A stretch of DNA of 64,000 bases. Origin: Miscanthus floridulus. Taxonomy: Eukaryota; Streptophyta; Magnoliopsida; Poales; Poaceae. The stretch's first letter is position 1, and each line of letters begins with the position of its first letter. The DNA is taken from contig NC_089588.1 in the NCBI RefSeq assembly GCF_019320115.1, positions 119,276,015 to 119,340,014 of the forward strand. Direction: 5' to 3'. The notes under the pieces are model-generated. The model was not told the origin of the DNA and did no database searches. It saw only the letters and a list, made by a program, of their open reading frames with translations. Positions 46,901 through 57,563 of this stretch are shown here, in pieces. The position numbers and the translations under genes were made by a program.

Positions 46901-49900
46901 TGGTGTGGAGTGTTTGAAAAAGTTTGTTGAGGGTGTCATTGCAGTATATGGTGGAGAGTACTTGAGACGCCCTACAGTAGAGGATGTACAACGTTTGTTG
47001 GAGAGAGGTGAGCGACGTGGTTTTCCTGGCATGATAGGGAGTATTGACTGCATGCATTGGCATTGGGAAAAATGTCCCTATGCATGGAAGGGGCAATATA
47101 CTCGTGGTGATCATGGTGTACCAACCATCATTCTTGAAGCCGTTGCTTCACATGACCGATGGATATGGCATGCTTTCTTTGGAGTGGCGGGATCCAACAA
47201 TGACATCAATGTGCTGAATCAATCTGATTTGTTTGTCGATCAGTTAAGAGGAGAATCTCCACAGGTGCAGTATTTTGTGAATGGAAGGGAATATACCAAA
47301 CCTTATTATCTTGCAGATGGAATATACCCAGATTGGGCTGTCTTTGTCAAGTCCATACGCGCACCACAATCAGCTGAGCACAAGCTGTTTGCACAAGAGC
47401 AAGAGGGGGCAAGAAAAGATGTTGAATGTGCATTTGGGATTTTACAATCTCGCTTTCACATTTTGCGTCGGCCAGCACGTCTATTTGAACAAGGGGATCT
47501 TGAGAATGTCGTGAAAGCTTGTATAATCCTCCACAATATGATAATCGAGGATGAGAAGGATATAGAGGACGATGCTTTTGACTTGAACGAGGAAGGAACC
47601 ACATCTACTGCTCAGCCATCTACAATCACTCAAGCACACGATCCTGCGATGGAGGAGGTACTACAGAGAACTACCGAGATTCGTGACCGTGATGCTCACA
47701 GGCAACTACAATCTGATTTGATTGATCACATTTGGCAAAAATTTGGCCATCGAACTAATTAGGTAGAAATGAGTTTATATATATTCTATGATACTTTGCT
47801 TTGGCTATGTTACAATAGTTCTGATATTGTACTCTCTATCTAATTTTCTTATAATAAAGTTCTTTATTTACTAACTCATCTTATTTTTCTAGGTTGATGA
47901 TGAAGACATGAAACTATTGAGGGCTTCTTTCTGGAGGGTCGGTGGCTTAAAAATGGAGGATGCTGGACTGTTTTCTGAAGGATGGAAGACGTCTGAAGCA
48001 ACAACTCAAGATTATCTATATATTTTAGTGTTACTATCTATATTTATATTCTTGCAGTAATGGACCGATCCTAGCTATTATCTAAACTTCATGGTTGCTG
48101 GTTGATCGAATATGCAGTACTGTATCTATATGTAGTATGGTTTCATGTCTTTTGAATGATTGAAGCGATACAGTACTATATCTATATGTGTTGTGTTCAT
48201 TTGCCGGTGCTTGAATTGGGAGCTTCAGTTGCCGGCCTTTTTTTTTTTTGAAAGGCAATTGCTGCTGTGATCGTTATATGATATATGGATGTAGCATGGC
48301 TGCTGTATGCCACAGGGTGGATCACATGTAGTATGCCATAGCTAATCATCTTGGTTTGTGCTGCCTAATAAATGTTTTTGTCTATAGAAACTACTATTAT
48401 GAACTTTGCATTGGGGAGCATAGAGTCTAGTGATGAAGTCTTTGAAGTTTAGACTCTATGAGTGGAGTCTGCATTGGGACTGCCCTTAGGTACCTTCTCT
48501 CTTAGGGCCCGGATGATGCCATTGAATGTGGCAGCAACATCGGTGAAGTTAGCTATGCCACCTCCAATGAGAAGGGCTCTCTTGCGGCCATCAGGATCAG
48601 CAGTTGCACACTGCATTTAATTGTACGGTTAACAGATGATCCTAACATTGTCCCAAGCAGAAGATGGTCCAAAGGTGGAGTTAAGAGCAGCATTGACCAG
48701 GTTACAGTGTTTGCTTACATCAAGTACAACTCTGGCATAATTCAGAACCTCCTCCTCATTAGGAGCACCACTATACTCTGCATAGTTTCCAAGCTCTGAC
48801 GCGTATCCCAAGTCTCCAACCTGGTACATGGGGGGAATTAATTTCATCATGGCAGCTAAATATAGGTGAATATTTTAACAGGCATCAACGTTAAAAACCT
48901 TTTATGTGTAAATAGAAATAGGATACAAATTGATGCTTACTGTATCAGCATATATGACACTAGCACCACCACCAGCAACCATTGTCCAGATCCGACCTTT
49001 CGGGTTCAAAACTGTGAACTTCAGAGAGGCACTTGTCTAAAAAAACAAGGTTGGCGAATTAACACACTAGTCAACAAAATATACTGCAGATCCAGTATTT
49101 ATCATGGAAACTATATGTGATAGGCCTCAGAAACAAAAAGGAAAGATAAAAACATAGCCCTGCGATCAATACCTTCTCATCTAGCTCATGGATGAAACTT
49201 TCTGTAGGGCTGAGTACTCTTCCAAAAGGTAGAGGGAATTCTATACCTCCCCACCTGCACAATTGATAAGTAAGAGTAAATCCAACAATGACATGAAGAA
49301 ATGGTGTCCCTGGGAAATCTGAGACTCACTTCTTGAAGTTCTTGAAAGCTGCTGTGTCATCTAGTTCTCCTCTCATGTCCAGAGGGTATGGTTCCCCGTT
49401 CACCATGGTGAACGGATTCATCTCAAGAAACGAGAAATCCAAGTCTGCAGATGGAGCAGAATTCTTATCAACATGGCAAATCAGGAAATATAGCGACATG
49501 TACAATGTTTAATTCACTACATCTGGCAAATGAACATTTCCCAATTCTGTGGTACCTTGGAAGACAGCAAACACTCCTTTAATGAAGTCACCAATTTTTC
49601 CGCGTGCCTGATCAGCAAACAAAAGGAGTACCTCCAATGTGAGAAATGAGATAATATGGAGGTATTAAGGTTAGAACTAAGCAGGAAAGCATCAAGTACC
49701 TCCAAAGGAAGGGTCGCAATCAATGGAGCACATGAATCAGGTGTCATTGGCTTCTCGGTAGGAAGAAAAATCGTCTTAACCTTGTCCCAGTTCTCCTCGA
49801 TCTCAATCCCTCCACACTCTGAGAAGCTGATGGTGCTGCCCAACCTCTCTGAAACAATCGAAAGGTAGTACTCTTGATCATGGGGCACAAACGGCTCAAC

Positions 49901-51081
49901 GATGAAGGTCGTGATTGGAGCCTTGCAGCCACCCATCTCAACCTGAAAATTAATGGATCACAGGAAAGAAAATCAATTCCTGTAGCATGTCAAGGAAAAG
50001 TTTTTTCACATAAGCAACTGCTATACCTCAACTCCCAGCCGCTCCTTGACAAACTCCTTGACTTGATCGAAATCCAAGTTGAGAGCCACGAGACCACCCT
50101 TCCCACGCTTCCCGAACAGCATATCGGGCTTCACAACCAACTTCATGGTTGTCAGCCATGGCTGCTGGCTCAGAAGCTCTGCAAAGTCTGTTGACTGTGT
50201 GATCTGTCATTAAGCAAGGCACAAAAATCAGTCCGATTTGTTTCTGTTTATTATTATCTGACGACATGACACTGTGTCCAATCATCATTAGTTGTAGTAT
50301 AAGACTGGAACCACCCAGACCCAGAGTTCAATTTTATAATTCAAACCGGTGATGTTGGATTTCTTTTGTATGCTTATTGTACAGTTACTTAAAATACCCA
50401 GATACACCAGATTCAACAATCTGAGCGCCCCTGTCCCTGTCCTACGGATCCAAGCTGCTTCAGGTGTACTAATTAATATACACAGGCCTGAACAAGCAAA
50501 TCACACGGCCAACCAACCACCAGATCTGACTAAGAAAACAGTGCTACGTATAGACTCCTCCTACCTATCAGTAGCCTATCACACCTGCTGCCATTGGACA
50601 GCAGCAAGCAACGATAGCTCATATCAGTTGGATAAAAATGAACCTTTTTTGCAGTTCCTCCTAAGATACCACGAATTCAAGCGACAAATGGGACCTCCAC
50701 TCAACCGCTGTCTGTCACTCTGTCCAGATCCCATCTCTAATTCCTAACACGCCACATTTTCTACTCCTAGGAATTAGAGTACCGATTAAGGCAGTCCGAA
50801 CCATTCAGTGCTAAATAAAATCCTAGGAATTCGGCTGCTTAAATCCGTCGGCCGCTCATAAAAACCGGATCTTCACATTACCCCAGGCCAGATCCAGTCC
50901 GAGAAGGATCAGGGGAAGACTCACTAGACGCCGGTCAGACTGAAATGGGGGAGGGAGGCGGCGCGGACGCAGAGGCACTGACCTGTGCGGAGAGGATGGT
51001 GAGGTCGATGCCGGCGAGGCGCTTGAGGTGCTCCCTGAGGAGGCGCTTGGAGTCGTACTCCCGGATCTTCTTGCGCGCCAT
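43987..51081 (-). CDS. ACLA: ATP-citrate synthase (ATP-citrate lyase) alpha chain, subunit A
   Basis: With subunit B it makes cytosolic acetyl-CoA and oxaloacetate from citrate, CoA and ATP, feeding wax, flavonoid and sterol synthesis. Eleven exons (5' to 3'): 50983-51081, 50027-50203, 49700-49942, 49556-49607, 49330-49444, 49173-49254, 48941-49036, 48719-48820, 48494-48610, 44227-44343, 43987-44058. They give 423 residues, the usual plant length, starting [20 protein letters not shown]. Seen: the ATP-grasp-like N-terminal half ([40 protein letters not shown]) and the citrate-binding C-terminal half ([52 protein letters not shown]). Ends ..CIMAAA. No break seen. Intron 9 carries a 4-kb transposon right behind the donor. 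Confidence 0.97.
44985..46197 (+). CDS. PIF/Harbinger Myb/SANT-like accessory protein
   Basis: Three exons, 44985-45133, 45203-45473 and 45562-46197, give 351 residues. The partner protein in this superfamily binds the element ends and helps bring the transposase to the nucleus and DNA. Residues about 40-75 are low complexity, 95-130 acidic ([17 protein letters not shown]). The middle is trihelix/Myb-like ([35 protein letters not shown]), followed by a Lys-rich C-terminal helix with [13 protein letters not shown] and a coiled coil, like plant 'NAM-associated' proteins. The start ATG was chosen as the first in frame before a good splice donor; a further upstream exon is possible. Confidence 0.85.
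46218..46318. repeat. Short tandem repeat, 30-bp unit x 3-4
   Basis: Units of CCATCCACTAGTGCATGCAA plus GTGTGAACAT lie between the two genes of the Harbinger element. Confidence 0.9.
46446..47762 (+). CDS. PIF/Harbinger DDE transposase
   Basis: Single exon, 438 residues. It cuts and pastes the element at TTA/TAA sites. The acidic start is followed by helices ([20 protein letters not shown]) and the DDE_4-type nuclease fold: first Asp in [13 protein letters not shown], second in [20 protein letters not shown], Glu in [21 protein letters not shown] conserved LHNMIIEDE block comes after. All three catalytic positions are present and there is no break, so it may be active. It sits 248 bp behind the accessory gene, in the same direction. 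A Met at the chosen start fits the family length of 400-450. Confidence 0.93.
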   Translation: MDGDGSFDPDDLYSMDDYLQEQDILDDLGDHLVAGLQSVVGAIQGGRSRSGPRRYVDRPREQAAQQVLDDYFSPNPVYNETQFRRRFRMTRPLFLKIVEALSGWSDYFTLRHDALNRPGFSPIHKCTVAIRQLSYGGSADQLDEYLKMAESTGVECLKKFVEGVIAVYGGEYLRRPTVEDVQRLLERGERRGFPGMIGSIDCMHWHWEKCPYAWKGQYTRGDHGVPTIILEAVASHDRWIWHAFFGVAGSNNDINVLNQSDLFVDQLRGESPQVQYFVNGREYTKPYYLADGIYPDWAVFVKSIRAPQSAEHKLFAQEQEGARKDVECAFGILQSRFHILRRPARLFEQGDLENVVKACIILHNMIIEDEKDIEDDAFDLNEEGTTSTAQPSTITQAHDPAMEEVLQRTTEIRDRDAHRQLQSDLIDHIWQKFGHRTN

Positions 51082-51159
51082 GGCGAGGGAAGGAGAAGGC
51101 GTTGGACTGGAAGGTGGGGCTGGTTGGTGACTGGCGCTGGGCGTGCCGGGTGCACGTTA

Positions 51160-51204
51160 GTCAGTCAGCGAGAGGGAAGAACAGAGGATGGTTTTGTTTA
51201 TATA
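51160..51204 (-). promoter_or_regulatory. ACLA core promoter
   Basis: The minus strand reads TATATAAAC at 51196-51204, about 115 bp before the ATG, giving a transcription start near 51165-51172 and a 5' UTR of about 85-90 bp. CT-rich sequence lies between. Confidence 0.6.
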
Positions 51205-52400
51205 CACAGAGAGAAGATCAGAGGAGGCTTTGCTAATGCTGGGGTTGAACGCTGTTGTTTGTTGATTGTGTGTTGCAATGATATTGTACATCAACAAGTT
51301 ACCCTTTTTTTTTGTCTTTTGGAAGTCCAAAACAACGAGGGAGAAAATTATGTTCTTTTTTTTTTGATAGGGAGAAAATTGTGTTCTTATAGGGGAGAAA
51401 ATGGATGGAAATAAATAAAGAAAGAAGTTGAGCGCTGTACTACTAGTGTGTCAAATACCACGCGCAGGTAGTATCATCAACTCGTGTGTTGACCTGATGG
51501 CGGTTGTACCACTAGTAAGCGACTAAGTAGTTGTATATTAAGCAATGTTTGACCAGATGCAAATATATAATTGCTCGATTCTTCTGATTTTGGTCAAAAA
51601 AACGTGGTTGACATTAGTGGACACGGCTGGGTCTCAAACATTCCCTTATGCATTTCGAGTGGCACAAAAAGCATACACTAATATATATATATGTATAGTA
51701 GCAGTACATATACATATGAACTGGAATGGCGGCACCCACCTCGTCAAGCTTTGTGACCACTGACCAGGCGGTGCACATTGGTCCGTACATGTGTTTTCCT
51801 TTTCCTCTTTCTGTCTGACGAGAATTGGATGGTTGGTTGGCTTTGTGCTGAATTGCAAGCGAAGGAAGGGAATGTGAGTTTGGTGTTTGGTGGCAGGTGC
51901 GGCGAGGAACGGATGGATGGGCCTGCTGGCTGCTGCTAGCTGACCGATGAATGAATTTTGTAGGCTGACCGGTAGATGATGCATCTGCATGCAGCGGTAG
52001 TACTGTAGGTTGGTGTCAGTTGGTTAGGCAGCTACCGCTATGCTGCTGCTCTGCTCTGCTCGCTTTGTAGCCACACACGCAACCTACACCGCGCACCCAA
52101 CACGGCGACACGCCGGCGATGCTTCCCTAGGCCGCAACCAGTGCATGTGGGCCTGTCTGGGCCTTTGGCGCGTTCCACGCTCTCGGCGTAGGAGGAGGAA
52201 ACCAAAAAGGCCCAGTTTGATTTTTTTTTCCACAAGGAATAGAGGCCCGTTTTGTTGTGGTCTGGAGGAGGAGATTCGGTGGGAGCACTTTGCGCTCTGT
52301 TGCTTGTGGAAAAAAGGCCCAGTTTGATTTTTTTTTTCCACAAGGAACAGAGCCACGTTTAACGGCAATTTTTGCTCCTTTATTTATTTATGATGAATAA
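51205..52400. other. Intergenic region upstream of ACLA
   Basis: No gene. Holds a short TA tract at 51681-51692 and a direct repeat: AAAGGCCCAGTTTGATTTTT then TCCACAAGGAA at 52205-52240 and again at 52312-52350, about 107 bp apart, perhaps a MITE remnant. Confidence 0.5.
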
Positions 52401-53600
52401 ACGACCATTAATTCCCTCAGAAAATAAAATGAACTACCACTATTATTGTTCTCATGAGACCCGATACCTGGTACAGACGTAGATATTCATACACCTCTGT
52501 AAACGTGCACACACACGATCAACTCATATGAGCATCCCTAAAGGACTGAGTTTGACCGCTAAATCTTGAGATTGATGAAGTCACCACAGGCATCTGCATT
52601 CAAACTTCACACATCGGTGGATCTCCCAAGACTATATGCCTCTAGTATACCACAACAGTGTGCAAGTTCTAAGTGGCAAGAGTTATGCAAACTTCACTAA
52701 ACACTAGGCCTAAGACTAGAGCAAAGCGTCAATATACAGGTCTAACTAACCTAAGCACTTTGCAAAAGCACTAACTAATGCACCTAATTTTTCCTAAAGC
52801 ACTATGGTGGCTAGAGCATCTTAAAGACGAGCCTTAACTCACTAGCAATGATCCTCAAATGGTAGGCTTGAGGGGTATACATAGTCTCTGCCCTGAGATA
52901 TAGCCGTTTACAATAGACTGCACTCGTGCAATGTTCATTAGAAAGCTCCGGTGACACCACCATAAATTTCGGTTCCTGCCACGTGTACTAGCCATTATGA
53001 CTAGCCACTGTCGCCCGTTAGGGTGGACACCTTTTCTCCGGTGATTATCGAAGAATTCTGATGACGACAAAACCTTCCGCGTAGCTTCTGCATAGCTCAC
53101 AAATTGTCTGACGGCTTCACAAACCTTCTGTAGAGCCACTTTTTTCTCTGTGGCCTCGAGCCTAAGCTCCGGTGCTGCCCATGTAAGACGCCTGGATTGT
53201 CCCCTTTGTATAGTGAGCTTTTTCTTTCGATGCTCTCCTCAGGCCTACCACTGAACCTTTTTCCGATGCATGTAACTAGTGTGCGTTGAGCTTCATTTCT
53301 TCACGTATTTTTGTCAGGGTTTCGAGTACTTGATATCTTGAACTTATTGCATGTATTCTATAGTCTTCAACATAACTCATTGGCAATGCTTGAGGTTTTT
53401 ATCACTTGGTCTTCATGTTGCCTTTTGTCTAAGCACATCCTTGCATCCATTTGACTAAATACCATGTATATTAGCAAACTACATTAGTCCAAATGATCAT
53501 GTTGTCAACAATCACCAAAATCATAGATGGCACTAGGTAGGTTCCATTTTCCTTATAGCAGCTGAATTTGTTCCTGTTGCATCGTACACCTGACCCCTAG
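52401..53600. repeat. Decayed retrotransposon-like sequence
   Basis: Prose-like unique stretches without ORFs. The phrase CATGTTGTCAACAATCACCA (53500-53519) resembles the LTR edge of SIRE-type copia elements, and ATCTTGAGATTGATGAAGTC (52563-52582) resembles a phrase I recall from grass retroelements. I cannot fix borders. Confidence 0.3.
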
Positions 53601-54951
53601 CTCAGTGTTGTAAATACAAATTGACTAGATAATCACACCTTCAATTTTATCCTAAGCTAAAATCAAATTATGGCTGTTTATGTTTCCATATGGATGATCT
53701 CAAGATCAACAATTTAGTATAGCTATCATCAATGTTGGATCTAGGATCGCTATAAAGGCGGCTACTACTTCCTCTTTCTCCTCTTCTTCTTTGTCTTTGA
53801 CCTCTTATTCTTCATCTTCCTCCATTTTTTTACCTTCTTTTCATCTATGCATAAAAAATGTTCCGTTGTCTGCGCGGGGTAGGGGGCTCGATCGAGACCC
53901 CCAACCCCATAGTAGATCTGCCCTTAACTATCCTTACTTGAGTGGTATAGCAATTCCTAATTGAACAAACCCTCAAAACCCTCCCTTCGCATGTTTTAAT
54001 ATTTCCCTTGATGATGTTAAATCAACAAATAGCTAGGTTAAGTCGCCATTAATTCATGGAACACTCTGAATTGATTATCATAAAGGTGTATATGCACCTT
54101 TCTATTTATTTTCTTGCTTCTATAAGTGTATCCAACGGTATGTATCATACAATATCCCTGTAATGAGGACAAACTAACAATATGAGGGGTTGTGCACTGA
54201 CTAATCCCAAATACCACCATTGGTCTGAAAAATTCCTCCTTTCCTCAAGCAAAAAGATCAGCCACTTCCTTGAAAAAAGGGAGAACCCTTGTCCCAATGT
54301 CCCCCAAACTTGTTGTTTCTTGGGTGATGCAACAACTAATCTTCCATGGTTGCTCGGAGGGTATTCATCGGCATCATTCGAGCTTGCTGTGGCGAGGCTC
54401 CACATCGACCACGCCATTCTGGCCCATGGTGCTTGAAAGTTATTCTTCTAACGACACGCGAAAAATGATTCTTGAATTATTCTCCGAATGACAGACCAAT
54501 GATCATACATGGCGGAAAAAATGTTTCACTTAGCTTCTGAAACTCAAACAGAAAGCAAGACCAACAATTTGGTTTCTCATCACAGTGACACCCCCACACA
54601 CATACATACACTTTTTCCATGGATGGTAGCCAAACAAATAATTGCACAAAAGTGAAATCTACTGTACCTAAATAGGAGAACCCCACTAGCCTATTTTCCC
54701 ACGATTTTGTGAGGCCACGTCATCCAAGGGTCCCACCACCACAAGTCCTCATGCAGCCATGTCGTCATCATGTTCATACACGCACAACTTAATTGCCACT
54801 ATCGTTTTGCCGTTTCTCCTTTCCCATATGCACATGCAAAGCACTGTACTAATTGTCGTATGCATGTATCAATTGTTTATCATAAAACTGCTTCCCACCA
54901 TTGCTAGCCAATTAAGATCAGTCGCATCGTCTTGCTACCAGTGCAATGCAC
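53601..54951. other. Intergenic stretch without a supported gene
   Basis: An open frame on each strand covers 54145-54436, but neither has a recognisable domain, splice context or family. No repeats seen. Confidence 0.4.
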
Positions 54952-54954
54952 TTA

Positions 54955-56485
54955 GGGCATGTACAACCCACAGACAGTGGTCCGTCTCTAAGCATATCGA
55001 ATCTATCATACAGACGGGTATAAAGACAAGTCATACAACCCACAGACAGAGGGGTTGTCTCTAAGCTGTTTAATGCTTTATATGTAGCTAGGATCAACTA
55101 TAAATATATTTTGTATACCATTGTGTGGCTATTTGCATGTAAAGCAGTTATGGGAAAAGCTGAAGACCATTTGGTTAGAGCAACTATGAAACGGTAGCTT
55201 CTGTAAGAAATACATGTAATGACCTGGAGGGCCTGGAGATTGTTTATATGCAAATTGCTCCTTAAAAACTATTTTGTTCACTGATTCGCATGTAAATCAC
55301 AAATTTAGAAAGGAAATACCACATAATTCGCATGTAAATGACAAGTTTAGAAAGGAAATACCACATAAATAAAACAAATACTAAATTTATGTTTGGTACG
55401 TATTATTAAAGCATCCTTTTATTAAATTTCATCAACATAATATAAATCAAAACCACTAGAGAACCAAAACAACTATTTTAAATGAAAAACACTACCAAAC
55501 CAAACCAAATCATTACTGCTATATTGCCTCACCATTACCCTGAGATGTTCAAATTATACAAAGATGTTCAAATTATGCATAGTTCCCTGTTATTTCTCAC
55601 ACGCACGTGCGTTGGAGATGGCCAAGCATCACATCCAGCACTCCAGCGCGTACTCGCTTGTTGCTGCTCCGGCCTCCGGGCGATGAAGTTCGAAGCTCGT
55701 GTCCCTCGTTGGCATTTCGTCGAACATGCTGCGAGCGGACACGAGATCGCCGGCTCTGACGCAGAGAAACGGGACTCACTGAAGCGTTGCGGGCATGCGT
55801 GCAGAGAAACGGGACCTAGGTCATCAGCGCAGATGCGTCCGCAGTAGTTTCCTCGCGAGCGGTTGGGGGCGTCGGGCATGGCGACAACGCTGCACTCGCG
55901 TCCGCGCACGCCGGTGGTGGACGACCAGCTCCCCCGCAGAGCACGCCGGGGGTGGAGGACCAGCTGCACTCGCGTCCGTGATCGCCGGTGGTGGAGGACC
56001 AGCTCGCGCCCGCGGCGACGGAGCTTCGAGGAGGCAGAGCACACCCGCGACGGTGCTTGGCCATGCCCGCCGCTGGGCAGGGGTCGGAGCCGCGCCTGCT
56101 TCTCGACGGGGTAGCCAGAGAGGGAGGGGACGCAGGGTCGCCGGAGCCGAGCGCGGGAGGGGTCGCGGGGTCGCCGGAGCGTCGCCACCGCCCGGAGAGG
56201 GAGGAGCGGCGGCGCCTAGACACTAGACGAGAGGCGCTCGCGACGGGAAGATGTCACGGATGGGGAAGAAAGAAAGAACGAACGAACCGGCACGAAGGCA
56301 CACGGGATCCGCGCGCCATCGAGTCTTCATACAACGCTGCTGGAGCCGGCGTCTCGGCCTCGGGCCACGAGTCGTCCCCCGTCGCCTCGCGAGACGACGA
56401 GGCCTCCGTCTTCTGGTGTCGGCGGGGTTCGTTTTGCAAAAAATACATCATGGAGACGGGTCGAAGAGACGCGTTGTACGTGCCC
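54955..56485. mobile_element. Non-autonomous PIF/Harbinger-like element, 1.53 kb, with GC-rich interior
   Basis: Left end GGGCATGTACAACCCACAGA; right end, complemented, GGGCACGTACAACGCGTCTC; TTA on both sides (54952-54954 and 56486-56488). Inside the left end ACAACCCACAGACAG..GTCTCTAAGC is repeated once. 55590-56440 is strikingly GC-rich with repeated GGTGGTGGACGACCAGCT-like units (55910-56010). No transposase. The interior may be captured host sequence. Confidence 0.75.
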
Positions 56486-56671
56486 TTAGAAGCCAAAGTG
56501 ACTGCCGTTAACCTTAGCTTTGAAACTGATGAAAAACCTCTCCATCTCCCTATAATCATGTCCTGCTTCTATAAAAGCACAAGCAAGCATGGTTCAACTA
56601 TGTACGTGACCCAACGTACCATTCACCAAATTAAATAAGAAATCAGGAAGCAGCAACCCGTGGATTTCATA

Positions 56672-57061
56672 CATGGCTTCCAAGTTCCAAGAGACCAAAG
56701 AAGGCAAGATATCGATGAAGCAAGGTGCTGCCGGTAAATAGTTTTATCAATTTTGTGCTAAGCCTCCTGGTGTGTTGCATTGGTGGTTGTACCAGAGTAA
56801 GGACCATATGTGCGTGCACGTTATAGCTGCTGCCGGGCACGAACAAGGCGAAAGCTGTACTCGGATGCGTCGAAGCGGAAGGCCACATGCCCACACTGCA
56901 AGCATCTGATGATGACAAAGGTGATGCTACCGTCGGTGCTCTTACGGGCAGCCGCTAGCACGGTCAAGATCGGAAGGGACGGAGACGCGAAGATGTTGGT
57001 TGAGATAGCATTACAGTCAAAGGGTCACCTAACCATCGATATTGTCCTAATTAGTATGTAA
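56672..57061 (+). pseudogene. Possible DUF674-family remnant
   Basis: The ATG at 56672 begins MASKFQETKEGKISMK, like the start of grass DUF674 proteins, but soon stops. At 56870-57060 another frame has TCPHCKHLMMTKV, like the CxxC region of the same family. The middle is missing, so this would be a deletion relic. Family call is from memory of its look. Confidence 0.35.
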
Positions 57062-57563
57062 TGTATCCTCCTCTAGTACCACGCCAACACAACCTAAGAT
57101 ATTTGCATATTCTTGCCTTTCTCGCAAAAATAGTACATGTAAATATCTATGTCCCTAGCTAATTATTGTTTTATCCATTTGGTTCTACAAGGATTAGAGT
57201 AGGCATGCGCTGATGATCGATTTGCATGATTTTTAGAGTAACATATCGGTAAATTCTTTTTAGGGGTGCAAAGAAATCTATTCAATTTGTACTCTATTTT
57301 ATGTTCTTTTTGCATAACATATTTAATCTAATTTATTTGAAAGTTCCGGCGGCAACGCGGGGTATTCTCTAGTTCTACAAAGTAAAGAACCATGGAGAAA
57401 ACAAAAAGTGGAAAAAAAAAGAGAGAATCCCAAGCAGCATTTCATTTTCCCGCCACACTCTCCCGCGCAATACCCCCCATTCTTCTTTCCCTCCACTTGC
57501 CACTCCAGTTGGTCAATCATAAAAAAAGGGAAAGGGGGGAAAATATCCTAGGGTTCAGCTTCC
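57062..57563. other. Upstream region of the importin gene
   Basis: AT-rich to 57360, then a CT-rich leader (57440-57540) before the ATG at 57564. No clear TATA box. Confidence 0.45.

Larger units (their letters stand above)
44442..48485 (+). mobile_element. PIF/Harbinger DNA transposon, complete, 4.04 kb
   Basis: Perfect 20-bp ends GGGCAGTCCCAATGCAGACT and complement, with TTA on each side (44439-44441 and 48486-48488). Just inside both ends the phrase GAGTCTA recurs. Two plus-strand genes, a Myb/SANT-like protein and a DDE transposase, are both open: the usual two-gene set of autonomous PIF/Harbinger elements. It lies antisense in ACLA intron 9, which without it would be about 103 bp. 44585-44930 is GC-rich leader; 47763-48400 is 3' non-coding. 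Confidence 0.96.

Noticed and set aside
54145..54436. Small protein gene on either strand
   Set aside because: Both strands are open, no family, start context or conservation can be argued; likely chance.
55482..56638. Several GC-rich open frames on both strands
   Set aside because: High GC lowers stop frequency; no domain is recognisable and the region lies within a Harbinger-like element.
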